NCBI RefSeq assembly: GCF_002982315.1 | Contig: NZ_MWZD01000017.1 | Coordinates: 186,001-250,000 of the forward strand | Direction of reading: 5' to 3' | DNA from: Leucobacter massiliensis | GTDB taxonomy: Bacteria; Actinomycetota; Actinomycetes; Actinomycetales; Microbacteriaceae | DNA: 64,000 nt | In this document: piece after piece, positions 34,857 to 44,953 of the stretch | How positions within the stretch are numbered: the first letter of the stretch is position 1 | Layout of the letters: every line of letters begins with the position of its first letter | Position numbers and translations under genes: made by a program | Notes under the pieces: model-generated | The model's database searches: none | What the model was told of the DNA's origin: nothing | What the model saw: the letters and a program-made list of their open reading frames with translations, nothing else

Positions 34857-36044
34857 ATGACTGACACGGATATCAAGAAGGGACTCGCGGGCGTGGTGGT
34901 CGACACCACCGCGATCTCGAAGGTCAACCCCGAGACGAACAGCCTGCTCTACCGCGGCTACCCCGTGCAGGAGCTGGCCGCGACGCAGCCCTTCGAGGCG
35001 GTCGCCTTCCTGCTCTGGAACGGCGAGCTGCCGACGGAGGCGCAGCTCGCCGAGCTGCGCGCCGAGGAGCGGCGGCACCGGGCGCTGCCCGAGAAGGTGC
35101 GGGCGGCGATCGAGCTGCTGCCGCTGGAGGCGCACCCGATGGACGAGGTGCGCACGGCGGTGAGCGTGATCGGCGCCGCCGACACCGCCGGCGCGGCTTC
35201 GGTGCTGGACGCTGCGGGGAGCCCGGAGGAGAACCTGGCACGCTCGGTGCGGCTGTACGCCGCGCTGCCGGCGATCGTCGCCTACGGGCAGCGGCGGCGG
35301 CGCGGGCTCGGGATCGTGGAGCCGCGCGACGACCTCGACTACGCGGCGAACTTCCTGTGGATGACCTTCGGCGAGGAAGCCGATCCCGTCATCGTCGACG
35401 CCTTCAACCGCTCGATGATCCTCTACGCGGAGCACTCCTTCAACGCCTCCACCTTCACCGCGCGGGTCGTGACCTCCACGCTCTCCGACCTCTACTCGGC
35501 GGTGGTCGCCGCGATCGGCGCGCTGAAGGGGCCGCTGCACGGCGGCGCGAACGAGGCCGTGATGCACATCTTCGCCGAGATCGGCTCCGCCGGGAACGTG
35601 GTGCCGTGGCTCGATCGCGCGCTCGCCAGGAAGCGCAAGATCATGGGCTTCGGGCACCGCGTCTACAAGAAGGGCGACTCGCGCGTGCCCACCATGCAGG
35701 CCGCGCTCGAATCGCTCATCGAGCACTACGGGCGGCCCGAGGTGGGGGAGCTGTACGCGACCCTGGAGCGCGAGTTCGTCTCGCGCAAGGGGATCTACCC
35801 GAATCTCGACTACCCCTCGGGTCCCGCCTACGATCTCATCGGCTTCGACACGCTCACCTTCACCCCGCTGTTCATCGCCTCCCGGGTGACGGGCTGGACC
35901 GCGCACATCATGGAGCAGGCGGCCTCGAACGCGCTGATCCGCCCGCTCTCGGCCTACGACGGCCCGGAGGAGCGGCACATCCCGGGATATGTCGCATCGG
36001 CCGGGGAGCTGGCCGCGCAGCGGCGGGAGGCCGAGGCCGGATGA
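34857..36044 (+). CDS. prpC: 2-methylcitrate synthase
   Basis: A 395-residue citrate synthase-family enzyme. LYRGYPVQELA, the substrate His in GPLHGGANEAVM, the second His in MGFGHRVYKKGD and the Asp region NLDYPSGPAYDLIGF are intact. Its short N-terminus and its place in prpDBC mark it as condensing propionyl-CoA with oxaloacetate, separate from the longer citrate synthase at 53.5 kb. ATG 34857 is preferred over the adjacent ATG 34854 because it gives 6 nt to CGGAG. Confidence 0.95.
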   Translation: MTDTDIKKGLAGVVVDTTAISKVNPETNSLLYRGYPVQELAATQPFEAVAFLLWNGELPTEAQLAELRAEERRHRALPEKVRAAIELLPLEAHPMDEVRTAVSVIGAADTAGAASVLDAAGSPEENLARSVRLYAALPAIVAYGQRRRRGLGIVEPRDDLDYAANFLWMTFGEEADPVIVDAFNRSMILYAEHSFNASTFTARVVTSTLSDLYSAVVAAIGALKGPLHGGANEAVMHIFAEIGSAGNVVPWLDRALARKRKIMGFGHRVYKKGDSRVPTMQAALESLIEHYGRPEVGELYATLEREFVSRKGIYPNLDYPSGPAYDLIGFDTLTFTPLFIASRVTGWTAHIMEQAASNALIRPLSAYDGPEERHIPGYVASAGELAAQRREAEAG

Positions 36045-36129
36045 CGAGCCCGGCGTGCGATGCGCACCGCGCCCGCGCGATATCTGCGGTGCGCGGTAGC
36101 GTGGACCCCGGAACCCGAGAGGAGCAGCG

Positions 36130-36906
36130 ATGCCCGAGTACACGAACATCCTGACCGAGACGCGCGGCCGCGTCGCCACCATCACCCTGCACCGGCCCGA
36201 GGCGCTGAACGCGCTCAGCCCGGCCCTGGTGCGGGAACTGATCGACGCCGCGCAGGCCTTCGACGCGGATCCCGGGATCGGCTGCATCGTGCTGACGGGA
36301 TCGGAGAAGGCCTTCGCGGCCGGCGCCGACATCAAGGAGATGGCGGAGCGGTCGTTCTCTGAGATGTACCTCGGGGAGCTGTTCCCGAGCTGGAGCGGTT
36401 TCGAGCAGCTGCGCACGCCGGTGATCGCCGCCGTCGGCGGCTTCGCGCTGGGCGGTGGCTGCGAGCTGGCGATGATGTGCGACTTCATCATCGCCGCGGA
36501 CACGGCGAAGTTCGGGCAGCCCGAGATCAACCTCGGGGTCCTGCCCGGCTTCGGAGGCTCGCAGCGCCTGCCGCGCGCGATCGGGAAGGCGAAGGCGGCC
36601 GAGATGATCCTGACCGGCCGCATGATGGGTGCCGAGGAGGCGGAGCGCTCGGGGCTGGTGGCGCGGGTGGTGCCGGCCGCCGAACTGCTCGCGGAGGCGG
36701 CGAAGACCGCGGAGGCGATCGCCTCGAAGTCGCTGCCCGCCCTCTACGCCGCGAAGGAGGCGCTGCAGGTGGCGCAGGAGTCGACGCTGGCCGAGGGGCT
36801 GCGCTTCGAGCGGCGCGCCTTCGCGGCCGCCTTCGCCACGGAGGATCAGAAGGAGGGCATGCGCGCCTTTGCCGAGAAGCGCGCACCCGGCTTCACCCAT
36901 CGATGA
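36130..36906 (+). CDS. Enoyl-CoA hydratase
   Basis: A 258-residue crotonase. [12 protein letters not shown] forms the oxyanion-hole entry. Both hydratase glutamates are present, in [11 protein letters not shown] and [19 protein letters not shown]. It hydrates 2-enoyl-CoA in fatty-acid or branched-chain amino-acid breakdown, routes that yield propionyl-CoA. GAGAGGAG precedes ATG 36130. It has its own -10 (TAGCGT, 36097-36102) after an 85-bp gap from prpC. The 3' end overlaps the convergent reductase/hydrolase gene by 14 bp. Confidence 0.94.
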   Translation: MPEYTNILTETRGRVATITLHRPEALNALSPALVRELIDAAQAFDADPGIGCIVLTGSEKAFAAGADIKEMAERSFSEMYLGELFPSWSGFEQLRTPVIAAVGGFALGGGCELAMMCDFIIAADTAKFGQPEINLGVLPGFGGSQRLPRAIGKAKAAEMILTGRMMGAEEAERSGLVARVVPAAELLAEAAKTAEAIASKSLPALYAAKEALQVAQESTLAEGLRFERRAFAAAFATEDQKEGMRAFAEKRAPGFTHR

Positions 36907-38755
36907 GCGTGCCGCGGCGGGATGCGTGGTCCTTCGCGTCCGGCGCGCCGGTCTCCTCCAGCCCGCGGGCGAGCAGCCGGATGAGGGCGTCCTCGTGAGT
37001 GAGCTGCGGATGGTGGCCGGCGCCCGGAAGCGTGATGAGCTCCACATTCGGAAGCGAGCCGAAGCGATTCACGGCCTCCGTGGTGAGCGGATCCGCGCTC
37101 CCGGTGACGATCCGGATGGGGCCGTGGAAGCGCCCCAGGGCATCCCGGAGCTCCGCGCGCCACTGCTCCGAGGAGGCGCGGGCGAGCTGCTCAGCCACCC
37201 GCCCCGCGGTGCCTCGGCGGAGGTCTGCGACGCTGGAACCGAGCGCCTCGGCGTGCGCGGCCGAGCCGCTCAGCCTCCGGGACAGCCGAGCCGGATCCGC
37301 GTGGCGCAGCACGGCGCGCACGAGCGGCCGCAGCCCCTTCGGAACGGCCGACTTGGCCTGCAGGAAGAACGGTGCGACGAGGGTGAGGGAGGCGACCCGG
37401 CCCGGGTGGCGGTCGGCCGCGGTCACGGCCGCCGCGGCGCCCAGGGAGTGGCCGATGAGCTGGGCCGGCTCCTCTCCGAGCACGGCCGGGAGCCAGTCTT
37501 CCCAGTCCTCCGCACCCGTGCCGCCGCTCAGGCCGAGCCCGGGCAGGTCGAGGGCTCGCGCCCCGATGCCGGAGGCGACGCCGGCCCAGCTGTCGGCGTT
37601 CACGGGAAGGCCCGGAAGGATCACGCGGCGGGATCCGGCTGCGCCGAGCTCGAAGGTCCGCAGCCCGCCGGCGTCGACGATGCGACGGTCCCCGGCCGAT
37701 GCGCCTGGGACGGCGCCGAAGCGGTGCGCGGCGAGGTGATCGGCCCACCGTTCGAGGGCGCGCCGCACCTCCGGCATGCGGAGCCCGTGGCGCTCGGCGA
37801 GGGCGTTCGCCGAATCCGTCGGGTAACGATCGGAGGACATGAATCCGAGCGTCTCGGGGTCGGCGCCGGTGATCCGCTGGGGAAGCCGCTTGATGAGGCC
37901 GACGGGGATCCTGAGCTTCGGGACCCGCGCCCCGAGGTGGCGCGCGAGGTGCGCGAGGAGCTCCGCGAGGGGCGGAGTGCGGTCGTCGAGCAGCCAGTAC
38001 GCCTCGCCCTCGGCGCTCGGGTCGACCGCTGCCACCGTCATGAAGGCGGCCAGGTAGTCGACCGTGACGACCGGCAGGAACGTCGAGTCGTCGCCGGGCA
38101 GCGCCGTCGCGGTGCCGTTCCAGAGCTGCTCGATGGTGGCGGGGAGCCCGATGAGCTGGTCGGATTCCCCGGTGCGGCTGTCGCCGATCACGCTGGAGGG
38201 GTTGACGATTGTCCAGGGGATCGCACGCTCCCGGGCGCGGGCCTGGAAGACGGCATCGGACTCGACCTTCGACGCCTCGTAGGCGCCGAGTTCCCGGTAC
38301 ACGGCCGCGCGGTGCTCCTCGGACCACGGAACGGAGCCGGGATCCTGTCCGCCGACGCGATACCCCGAGATGTGGACCACGCGCCGCAGTGCGGGCAGTT
38401 CCGCGGCGAAGTCGATGAGCCGCTCGACGATGCCGACGTTCCCGTCGCGCGCCTCTGCCGCGGACATGCCGAAACGGTACGATCCCGCGCAGCTGTGGAT
38501 CTCCGTCACCGAGGCGAACGCGGCCGCCCCGTCCGCAAAGAGCCGGGGTGCCGAGAAGTCGGCGATCACGGTGCCGATGCTCCGCTTCAGGCCGTGCTCC
38601 CGGAGCCAGCGAGCGAGCCGGGCCCCGGATTCGACGCTCCGCACCGCGGCCGTGACCTCGGCGCCGGCCGCGGCGAGCTCCAGGATGAGGTGCCGGCCGA
38701 TCAATCCGGAGGCGCCGAAGACGAGTGCGTGACGCGGGGTCTCGTGCGCGCTCAT
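36893..38755 (-). CDS. Fusion of extended NAD(P)-reductase and alpha/beta hydrolase
   Basis: A 620-residue two-domain enzyme. Residues 1-380 are an extended SDR: cofactor loop [22 protein letters not shown], and the YxxxK catalytic pair in [11 protein letters not shown], with [13 protein letters not shown] after it. Residues about 385-620 are an alpha/beta hydrolase: [13 protein letters not shown], nucleophile elbow [12 protein letters not shown], Asp in [10 protein letters not shown] and His in [13 protein letters not shown]. Both sites look intact. ATG 38755 overlaps the TetR gene stop by 4 nt, so the pair forms one operon. Sequential hydrolysis and reduction of one substrate is plausible, but the substrate is unknown. 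Confidence 0.88.
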   Translation of the reverse strand: MSAHETPRHALVFGASGLIGRHLILELAAAGAEVTAAVRSVESGARLARWLREHGLKRSIGTVIADFSAPRLFADGAAAFASVTEIHSCAGSYRFGMSAAEARDGNVGIVERLIDFAAELPALRRVVHISGYRVGGQDPGSVPWSEEHRAAVYRELGAYEASKVESDAVFQARARERAIPWTIVNPSSVIGDSRTGESDQLIGLPATIEQLWNGTATALPGDDSTFLPVVTVDYLAAFMTVAAVDPSAEGEAYWLLDDRTPPLAELLAHLARHLGARVPKLRIPVGLIKRLPQRITGADPETLGFMSSDRYPTDSANALAERHGLRMPEVRRALERWADHLAAHRFGAVPGASAGDRRIVDAGGLRTFELGAAGSRRVILPGLPVNADSWAGVASGIGARALDLPGLGLSGGTGAEDWEDWLPAVLGEEPAQLIGHSLGAAAAVTAADRHPGRVASLTLVAPFFLQAKSAVPKGLRPLVRAVLRHADPARLSRRLSGSAAHAEALGSSVADLRRGTAGRVAEQLARASSEQWRAELRDALGRFHGPIRIVTGSADPLTTEAVNRFGSLPNVELITLPGAGHHPQLTHEDALIRLLARGLEETGAPDAKDHASRRGTLIDG

Positions 38756-39351
38756 CGGCCCGCCTCCGCTGCGCGGCAGCGCTGCTCGACGAGCTCGGCC
38801 ACGACCTCCGCTGCGGATTCGAGGGGCTGGGTGCTCCGGGTGGCACGTGACAGGATGACGGCGCCCTCGATAGTCGACACGACGACCGTCGCGAGGGATC
38901 GGGCCGCATCCGCGTCGAGCCCGCTCGATGCGAGAAGCGCCGCGGTCGGGGCGATCCACGCGTCGAAGGCTGTTGCGCAGGCCTGCCGCAGGCGCTCGCT
39001 CTCGGCGCCCATCTCCAGGGTGACGACGGAGACGGGGCATCCCAGGCGGAAGTCGCCTTCTGCGACGATGGCCGTCAGTGCCTCGATGGCGGTGCGGACG
39101 GCCGCGCCGGGACCGCCGGAGGCGGCAGCCGCCTGGGTGATGAGCTCGGCGAAGCGCTCCGCGGCGAGCTCGACCGCGGCGACCCCGAGCCCCTCCTTCC
39201 CGTCGGGGAAGTGGAAGTAGATCGACCCCTTCGGCGCCGACGCGTGTTCGATCACCGCGTTGAGTCCCGTGCCGCTGTAGCCGCTGGTCTGGATGAGTTC
39301 GAGCATCGATTCCGCGAGCCGTGCTCGGGTCAGCTCTCCTTTGGATGTCAT
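38752..39351 (-). CDS. TetR family regulator (LmrA/YxaF type)
   Basis: A 199-residue regulator. Helix-turn-helix residues [20 protein letters not shown] and [18 protein letters not shown] match the LmrA/YxaF group, whose ligand domain includes [15 protein letters not shown]. The group often controls drug- or flavonoid-responsive genes. A perfect palindrome lies 11 nt upstream of its ATG, and the reductase/hydrolase fusion is translationally coupled behind it, so it likely represses both. Confidence 0.92.
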   Translation of the reverse strand: MTSKGELTRARLAESMLELIQTSGYSGTGLNAVIEHASAPKGSIYFHFPDGKEGLGVAAVELAAERFAELITQAAAASGGPGAAVRTAIEALTAIVAEGDFRLGCPVSVVTLEMGAESERLRQACATAFDAWIAPTAALLASSGLDADAARSLATVVVSTIEGAVILSRATRSTQPLESAAEVVAELVEQRCRAAEAGR

Positions 39352-39362
39352 GCCGTCAATAA

Positions 39363-39374
39363 TAGACCGGTCTA
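39363..39374. promoter_or_regulatory. Operator of the TetR/reductase-hydrolase operon
   Basis: TAGACCGGTCTA is a perfect 12-bp palindrome in an AT-rich setting, directly upstream of the TetR ATG. Operators built around AGACCGGTCT are typical for the LmrA/QacR-type regulators. Confidence 0.8.
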
Positions 39375-39583
39375 CATATTTTGTGCATCCCTCGGCGTGT
39401 CGCGACGGCGGAGAGCCGGGGCGCGTCGCTCACAGGCGGGCCTCAGGCGGGTGGCGAGCCGGGGTTCTCCGCAGATCCGGCCGCGCAGCGAGGTCCGGGC
39501 CGGTCACCCGGCACGGGTGGGCCGGCCGGGCCAGGGGAGGTGCCAGAATAGAGAGGGTTCGAGCGGGAGAGCGAGGAGCTTCG
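39375..39583. other. Intergenic region before argC
   Basis: 209 bp between divergent units. CAGAAT (39544-39549) is a possible argC -10. No ARG-box, hairpin or small gene could be identified with confidence. Confidence 0.4.
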
Positions 39584-40642
39584 ATGACAATCAGCGTTGC
39601 GGTGGCCGGGGCGTCCGGCTATGCCGGGGGAGAGCTGCTGCGCCTGCTCGCCGCGCACCCCGAGTTCGAGGTCCGCACCGTGACCGGCCACTCCAGCGCG
39701 GGGCGTCCTCTCGCCGAGTCGCAGCCGCATCTGCGCTCGCTGGCGCACCTCACCCTGCGAGAGACGACGCCCGAGGTGCTGGACGGGCACGAAGCAGTGT
39801 TCTTCGCCCTGCCGCACGGCGCATCGGGCGCCCTCAGCGAACAGCTGGGCGATGTGCGTCTCGCGGTGGACTGCGGGGCGGATCATCGCCTCACCGACCC
39901 CGCCGACTGGGCGGCCTTCTACGGCGGTGAGCACCACGAAGCCTGGAGCTACGGCGTTCCCGAGCTGATCGTGGCGGACGAGGGGGGCCTCTCCCGCCAG
40001 CGGGAGCGGCTCGTGGGGGCGACGCGGATCGCAGCCCCCGGCTGCAACGCCTCGACGGTGGCGCTCTCCCTCGCACCCGGCATCGCAGCCGGCGTGATCG
40101 AGGCGCGGGACCTCGTCTCCGTGCTCGCCGTCGGCCCCTCGGGCGCCGGCAAGGCGGCGAAGACCCACCTGCTCGGCGCCGAGCTGATGGGCACCGCCAA
40201 TCCCTACGCAGTGGGCGGCACGCACCGCCACATCCCGGAGATCCAGCAGGCCCTGCGCGGAGCTGGTGCGCGCGAGACCCCGACGATCAGCTTCACCCCC
40301 GTGCTCGTGCCCATGAGCCGCGGCATTCTCGCCACCTCGACCGCGCGTCTCGCGCCCGGGGTCGGCGCAGCGGAGGTGCGTGCGGCCTGGGAGGATGCCT
40401 ACGCGGGCGAGCCCTTCGTGCAGCTGCTGCCCGAAGGGGTGTTCCCGCGCACGGCGGACACGCTCGGCGCCAACACCTGCCTCATGGGGCTCGCCGTCGA
40501 CGAGGCCGCGGGCCGGGCCGTGGTCGTGGCCGCCCTCGACAACCTCGCCAAGGGCACCGCCGGCGCGGCGATCCAGTCCGCCAACATCGCCCTCGGCCTG
40601 CCGGAGACCACCGGTCTCCCGGTGGACGGGGTCGCGCCGTGA
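39584..40642 (+). CDS. argC: N-acetyl-gamma-glutamyl-phosphate reductase
   Basis: A 352-residue enzyme, third step of arginine synthesis. Rossmann motif [18 protein letters not shown], catalytic Cys in [12 protein letters not shown], and [22 protein letters not shown] are conserved. GAGGAG precedes ATG 39584. It heads argCJB, with 34 nt to argJ. Confidence 0.97.
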   Translation: MTISVAVAGASGYAGGELLRLLAAHPEFEVRTVTGHSSAGRPLAESQPHLRSLAHLTLRETTPEVLDGHEAVFFALPHGASGALSEQLGDVRLAVDCGADHRLTDPADWAAFYGGEHHEAWSYGVPELIVADEGGLSRQRERLVGATRIAAPGCNASTVALSLAPGIAAGVIEARDLVSVLAVGPSGAGKAAKTHLLGAELMGTANPYAVGGTHRHIPEIQQALRGAGARETPTISFTPVLVPMSRGILATSTARLAPGVGAAEVRAAWEDAYAGEPFVQLLPEGVFPRTADTLGANTCLMGLAVDEAAGRAVVVAALDNLAKGTAGAAIQSANIALGLPETTGLPVDGVAP

Positions 40643-40676
40643 AGCGGCGATCGCAGCACATCGAAAAGGAGCAGCA

Positions 40677-41834
40677 GTGAGCGTCACCACCCCCCGGGGC
40701 TTCCGTTCGGCGGGCATCGCCGTCGGCCTCAAGAGCACCGGCAAGCCCGACCTCGCCCTCGTGGTGAACGACGGACCGGCCCCGGCCAGCGCCGCGGTCT
40801 TCACGAGCAACCGCGCCCAGGCCAATCCCATCCTCTGGAGCCGCAAAGCTCAGCAGGCCGGCCCCGCACGCGCGGTGATCCTCAACTCCGGCGGCGCGAA
40901 CTGCTTCACCGGCGACTTCGGCTACGAGACCACTCGCCTCACCGCGGAAGCCGTGGCCAGCGAGCTCGGGGAGCCGGATCCCGAGCGCGTCCTCGTCTGC
41001 TCGACCGGGCTCATCGGCACCGGCGATCAGGCGTTCCGTGACAAGATCCTCGGCGGCGTGCCCCGGCTCGCCGCTGCGCTCGCCGCCGACGACACCACCG
41101 CCCCCGCGGCGATCCTCACCACCGACTCCGTCGAGAAGACCGCCGTGCGCGCGGGAGACGGCTGGAGCATCGGGGCGATGGCCAAGGGCGCCGGGATGCT
41201 GGCGCCGGGCCTCGCCACGATGCTCGTCGTCATCACCACCGACGCCCTGCTCGACGGCGAGGCCCTCGACCGCGCGCTGCGCGCCGCCAGCGCCACCAGC
41301 TTCGACCGGCTCGACAGCGACGGCTGCATGTCCACCAACGACCAGGTCACCCTGCTCGCGAGCGGTGCCTCCGGAATCGCCCCCGAGGAGCATGTCTTCG
41401 CCGCCGCGCTCTCCGAGGTCTGCGACGAACTCGCGGCGAAGCTGCAGGCCGACGCGGAGGGAGCCGCGCACGACATCGACATCGAGGTGCGCGGCGCGGC
41501 CAGCGAGGCCGAGGCCGTCGAGGTGGGCCGCTCGGTCGCCCGCAACAACCTCTTCAAGGCGGCGATCTTCGGCAACGACCCGAACTGGGGGCGCGTGCTC
41601 GCCGCGATCGGCACCACCGAGGCCGCTTTCGACCCGTACCAGGTCGACGTCAGCTTCAACGGCGTTCGGCTGTGCCACGCGGGCGCGCCCGACCGCCCCG
41701 TCGAGGAGTGCGACCTCACGCCGCGCCGCACCCACGTGCTCATCGAGCTCTTCGCCGGTGAGGCCGAGGCCACGGTGCGGACCAACGACCTCACCCACGA
41801 CTACGTCCACGAGAACAGCGCGTATTCCAGCTGA
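40677..41834 (+). CDS. argJ: Bifunctional glutamate N-acetyltransferase / amino-acid acetyltransferase
   Basis: A 385-residue self-cleaving enzyme that recycles acetyl groups between N-acetylornithine and glutamate. The cleavage site lies in KGAGMLAPGLATML, where the Thr becomes the new N-terminal nucleophile of the beta chain. FTSNRAQANPI and NSGGANCFTG are conserved in the alpha chain, DPNWGRVLAAIG in the beta chain. AAAGGAG lies 7 nt before the GTG start. Confidence 0.97.
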   Translation: MSVTTPRGFRSAGIAVGLKSTGKPDLALVVNDGPAPASAAVFTSNRAQANPILWSRKAQQAGPARAVILNSGGANCFTGDFGYETTRLTAEAVASELGEPDPERVLVCSTGLIGTGDQAFRDKILGGVPRLAAALAADDTTAPAAILTTDSVEKTAVRAGDGWSIGAMAKGAGMLAPGLATMLVVITTDALLDGEALDRALRAASATSFDRLDSDGCMSTNDQVTLLASGASGIAPEEHVFAAALSEVCDELAAKLQADAEGAAHDIDIEVRGAASEAEAVEVGRSVARNNLFKAAIFGNDPNWGRVLAAIGTTEAAFDPYQVDVSFNGVRLCHAGAPDRPVEECDLTPRRTHVLIELFAGEAEATVRTNDLTHDYVHENSAYSS

Positions 41835-41903
41835 GCCGAGGCCGCACGCGGTGCTGCGCGCCCGCGCGGAGCGGCAACCGGTGAGCGGCGCGAACGGAGA
41901 CCC

Positions 41904-42803
41904 ATGAGCACTACCCGAACCATCGACCGCGAGCAGGCCGCCGCCAAGGCGCAGGTGCTCATCGAGTCACTGCCGTGGCTGAAGAAATTCCGCGACACGA
42001 TCATGGTGATCAAGTTCGGCGGCAACGCGATGGTCGACGACGCGCTGCTCACCGCCTTCGCCGAGGACATCGTCTACCTGCGGCACACCGGGATCCGCCC
42101 CGTGGTGGTGCACGGCGGCGGCCCGCAGATCAATGCGATGCTCGCGCGGCTCGGGATCGAGAGCGAGTTCAAGGGCGGCTACCGGGTCACCACTCCGGAG
42201 ACCATGGACGTGGTGCGCATGGTGCTCACCGGCAAGGTGAACCCCGAGCTCGTGGACGAGATCAACGCGCACGGCCCGCTCGCTGCGGGCACCACGGGGG
42301 AGGACGCGGGGCTCTTCGTGGGCCGGCGTCGTCCGCCCGTCGTGGTCGACGGCGAGGAGGTCGATCTGGGCCTCGTGGGCGACGTCGCCGAGGTGCGGGT
42401 GGAGCCGGTGCTCGCCCTGCTCGACGCGGGGCTGATCCCCGTCGTCTCCTCGATCGCCCCCGACGCCGATCGGCCCGGTGTCTCGCTGAACGTCAACGCC
42501 GACGCGGCAGCGGCGGCCCTGGCTGCGGCGCTCGGTGCCGAGAAGCTCGTCATCCTCACCGATGTCGCGGGCCTCTACGCGAACTGGCCGGACCGCGACT
42601 CGCTCGTGTCGAGCATCACCGCGGCCGAACTCGAAGAGCTGCTGCCGAGCCTCGAATCGGGCATGATCCCGAAGATGCGCGCCTGCCTCGACGCGGTGCG
42701 CGGCGGCGTCTCGAAGGCCGTCATCATCGACGGCCGCGAACCCCACTCGGTGCTGCTGGAGATCTTCACGGAGCGCGGGATCGGTACGGAGGTCACTCCG
42801 TGA
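41904..42803 (+). CDS. argB: Acetylglutamate kinase
   Basis: A 299-residue amino-acid kinase. [25 protein letters not shown], and [13 protein letters not shown] are diagnostic; the N-terminal helix (residues 5-25) and Arg-rich turns suggest the arginine-inhibited hexameric type. The last codons and TGA lie inside a diverged copy of the 66-bp repeat that follows. argD, argF and argR, the usual next genes, are not present downstream. Confidence 0.96.
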   Translation: MSTTRTIDREQAAAKAQVLIESLPWLKKFRDTIMVIKFGGNAMVDDALLTAFAEDIVYLRHTGIRPVVVHGGGPQINAMLARLGIESEFKGGYRVTTPETMDVVRMVLTGKVNPELVDEINAHGPLAAGTTGEDAGLFVGRRRPPVVVDGEEVDLGLVGDVAEVRVEPVLALLDAGLIPVVSSIAPDADRPGVSLNVNADAAAAALAAALGAEKLVILTDVAGLYANWPDRDSLVSSITAAELEELLPSLESGMIPKMRACLDAVRGGVSKAVIIDGREPHSVLLEIFTERGIGTEVTP

Positions 42804-42930
42804 CCGACCAGGCAGTGCAGCGGTCTGCCTCCGGCTGCGGAGCAGGCGGAGGTCACGCCGTGAGCGTGACCGACCAGGCAGTGCAGCGGTCTGCCTCCGG
42901 CTGCGGAGCAGGCGGAGGTCACGCCGTGAG
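42799..42930. repeat. Perfect tandem duplication of a 66-bp unit after argB
   Basis: 42799-42864 and 42865-42930 are identical over all 66 bases. Each unit contains CTCCGGCTGCGGAG, a 5-bp stem with a GCTG loop, and ends in CGGAGGTCACGCCGTGAG. The sequence just before the first unit (CGGAGGTCACTCCGTGA, the end of argB) is a two-mismatch copy of that end, so the array grew from the argB 3' end. GGTCAC-TCC-GTGACC (42791-42805) is a perfect inverted repeat over the argB stop. 66 is a multiple of three, but no plausible protein reads through it. Confidence 0.95.
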
Positions 42931-42955
42931 CGTGAGCGTTCGGCGGTAGGGTGCG

Positions 42956-43432
42956 TTGGCGTGGGCGGCGGGCGGTGCTGCGGTCCTCGCCCACGTGCTG
43001 TTCGCGGCGCTCTCGCTGCGTCTCGCGCTGATCGATCTCCGTGAGCGCCGCTTGCCGAACGGTCTCCTCGCGCTGGGGACGGCGGGGGTTGCCGCGTTGC
43101 TCGTGGCGGCCGCGGGGCTGGAGGCGCGCTGGGATCGGCTGCTGCCGGCCGGGTCGGCGGCGGCGGGCTACGGCGCCGCCCTCGTGCTGTTGTGGCTTGC
43201 TGCGCGCGGTGCTCTGGGGGCGGGGGACGTGAAGCTCGCCCCGGTGCTGGGGCTCGTGCTGGGCTGGTCGGGGCCGGAGGCGGCGCTGTTGTGGGGGCCG
43301 CTGGGGATTGCTGCGGCCTGTGCCGTCGCGGCCGTCGCGGCGCGGCTCCGGCGGCGCTCCGTGTTCGCCCTCGGGCCCGCGCTGCTCGCGGGCGCGTGGT
43401 GCGGGCTCTCGCTGGCAGCGCTCGGCGGGTAG
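42956..43432 (+). CDS. A24-family prepilin peptidase-like membrane protein
   Basis: A 158-residue membrane protein with about five helices and both aspartates of the A24 peptidase family: LIDLRERRLPNGLLAL and GALGAGDVKLAPVLGL (GxGD motif). It lacks the N-terminal methyltransferase domain of full PilD. These enzymes process type IV pilin or Flp/Tad leader peptides, but no pilin gene is nearby. The start is uncertain: TTG 42956 is used here (TAGGGT lies just upstream), and GTG 42995 is possible. Confidence 0.82.
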   Translation: MAWAAGGAAVLAHVLFAALSLRLALIDLRERRLPNGLLALGTAGVAALLVAAAGLEARWDRLLPAGSAAAGYGAALVLLWLAARGALGAGDVKLAPVLGLVLGWSGPEAALLWGPLGIAAACAVAAVAARLRRRSVFALGPALLAGAWCGLSLAALGG

Positions 43433-43489
43433 TACGGGCCGGGGCCCGGGTGGACCGCGGGCCTGCGGTTCGCGCCGGCGGTTTCGGCG

Positions 43490-44575
43490 TCAGCGCCCCA
43501 GGCGCTCGCCCGTCTGGCGGTCGAAGACGTGCAGCTGCTGCGGGTCGGCGCCGATGCGCACGGTGTCGCCAACGGCGGGGTGCGATCGGCCGTCGACGCG
43601 GACCACGAGGTCCTTCTGCTCGTCGCCGTGCGGGATCGTCCCGTAGATGTAGCCGTCGGCGCCGAGTTCCTCGACGAGTGCGACGTTCAGCTCCATGCCG
43701 GGCTGTGCGTCGTCGAGCACGCGGAGGTCCTCGGGGCGCACGCCGACGGTCACCTCGCTGCTCGCGGCCTGCGCGGACACCGAGGGGTCGACCGGGACGA
43801 CGGCGCTGCCGAGGCGGATGCCGTCCGCTTCGAGGCTCGCGTCGAACAGGTTCATGGCGGGACTGCCGATGAAGCCGGCGACGAAGGTGTTGCGCGGCTT
43901 GTCGAGCAGTTCCCTCGGCGTGCCGAGCTGCTGCAGTTCGCCGAGCTTGAGCACCGCGATGCGGTCGCCCATGGTGAGCGCCTCCGTCTGATCGTGGGTG
44001 ACGTAGACGGTGGTCACGGCGAGCTCTCTCTGGAGTGCGGCGATCCGGGTGCGGGTCTGCACGCGCAGTTTCGCGTCGAGGTTCGAGAGGGGCTCGTCCA
44101 TGAGGAAGACGCGCGGGGAACGGACGATGGCGCGGCCCATCGCAACACGCTGCCGCTGGCCGCCGGAGAGCGCTTTGGGCTTCCGGTCGAGGTACTCGGT
44201 GAGATCGAGCTGCTCGGCGACGGCCTCGACGCGGCGGCGTCGCTCATGCTTGGGGACGCCGGCGATCTTCAGCGCGAAGCCCATGTTCTCGGCGACGGTC
44301 ATGTGGGGATAGAGCGCATAGTTCTGGAACACCATCGCGATGTCGCGATCCTTGGGCGAGAGCCCGGTCACGTCTTCCCCGTCGATGAGGATCCGGCCCG
44401 AGGTGACCTCTTCGAGCCCGGCGAGCATGCGCAGCGCGGTCGACTTGCCGCAGCCTGAGGGGCCTACGAGCACGAGGAACTCCCCGTCTGCGATGTCGAG
44501 GTCGAGGTCTTTCACCGCGGCGCGCTCGGTGCCGGGGTATACGAGGCTGACCTCGTCGAAACTCACGCCTGCCAT
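43490..44575 (-). CDS. ugpC: Sugar ABC transporter ATP-binding protein (UgpC/MsmX type)
   Basis: A 361-residue ATPase. Walker [18 protein letters not shown]-loop [14 protein letters not shown], signature [15 protein letters not shown], Walker [13 protein letters not shown] and the H-loop VTHDQTEAL are intact. A C-terminal regulatory OB-like domain ([14 protein letters not shown]) marks the multi-sugar MalK/UgpC class, which often serves several importers. AAGGA precedes ATG 44575. It is divergent from the binding-protein operon next door and probably energises it. The symbol reflects the family only. Confidence 0.93.
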   Translation of the reverse strand: MAGVSFDEVSLVYPGTERAAVKDLDLDIADGEFLVLVGPSGCGKSTALRMLAGLEEVTSGRILIDGEDVTGLSPKDRDIAMVFQNYALYPHMTVAENMGFALKIAGVPKHERRRRVEAVAEQLDLTEYLDRKPKALSGGQRQRVAMGRAIVRSPRVFLMDEPLSNLDAKLRVQTRTRIAALQRELAVTTVYVTHDQTEALTMGDRIAVLKLGELQQLGTPRELLDKPRNTFVAGFIGSPAMNLFDASLEADGIRLGSAVVPVDPSVSAQAASSEVTVGVRPEDLRVLDDAQPGMELNVALVEELGADGYIYGTIPHGDEQKDLVVRVDGRSHPAVGDTVRIGADPQQLHVFDRQTGERLGR

Positions 44576-44953
44576 TGCTGGTCCTTTCGTTTCACCGGCA
44601 GGTTCGTGCCGGACGGTCCGTTGTGAAACGTGTGCGGAGCTCACTGGTCGCCGGGTCGACGCCGTCCCGCTCGCGTGCGTCGAGGATACCATCGCGCGGC
44701 GCGGCAGCACGGCGCGGCAGCACGGAGCGGCGCGGCGGCACGGCGCGACGGAGGGTCAGCGGAGCCTCGGAGGAGGTAACGATCCCGGATCATTCTCCCG
44801 GGGCTGTCGGCACGCGGGCGGCTTTGGCTAGCCTGGGGGTGGGGGAGCGGCGCCGCTCGCATGCGCCGAGTCGATTTCGCTCCGTCTGCCACGGAGCCCG
44901 CGATCCGGGGTTCGTGGCACCTGTCAACGAAGAAATACTGAACGGAGTGCTTC
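44576..44953. promoter_or_regulatory. Divergent control region of the sugar-uptake genes
   Basis: A 378-bp gap without a gene. About 44698-44750 holds imperfect repeats of GCGCGGCAGCACG. AACGATCCCGGATCATT (44778-44794) is an imperfect palindrome with 5-bp GATCC/GGATC arms and matching outer AA/TT, shaped like a LacI-family operator. TAGCCT (44829-44834) is a possible -10 for the binding-protein gene. No regulator is encoded next to the locus. Confidence 0.4.

Noticed and set aside
42799-42930. CRISPR-like direct repeats
   Set aside because: The two units are contiguous with no spacers and no cas genes are near.
42575-42994. Minus-strand open frame with two copies of a 22-residue repeat
   Set aside because: The protein repeat only reflects the 66-bp DNA duplication; the rest is antisense to argB and there is no start signal.
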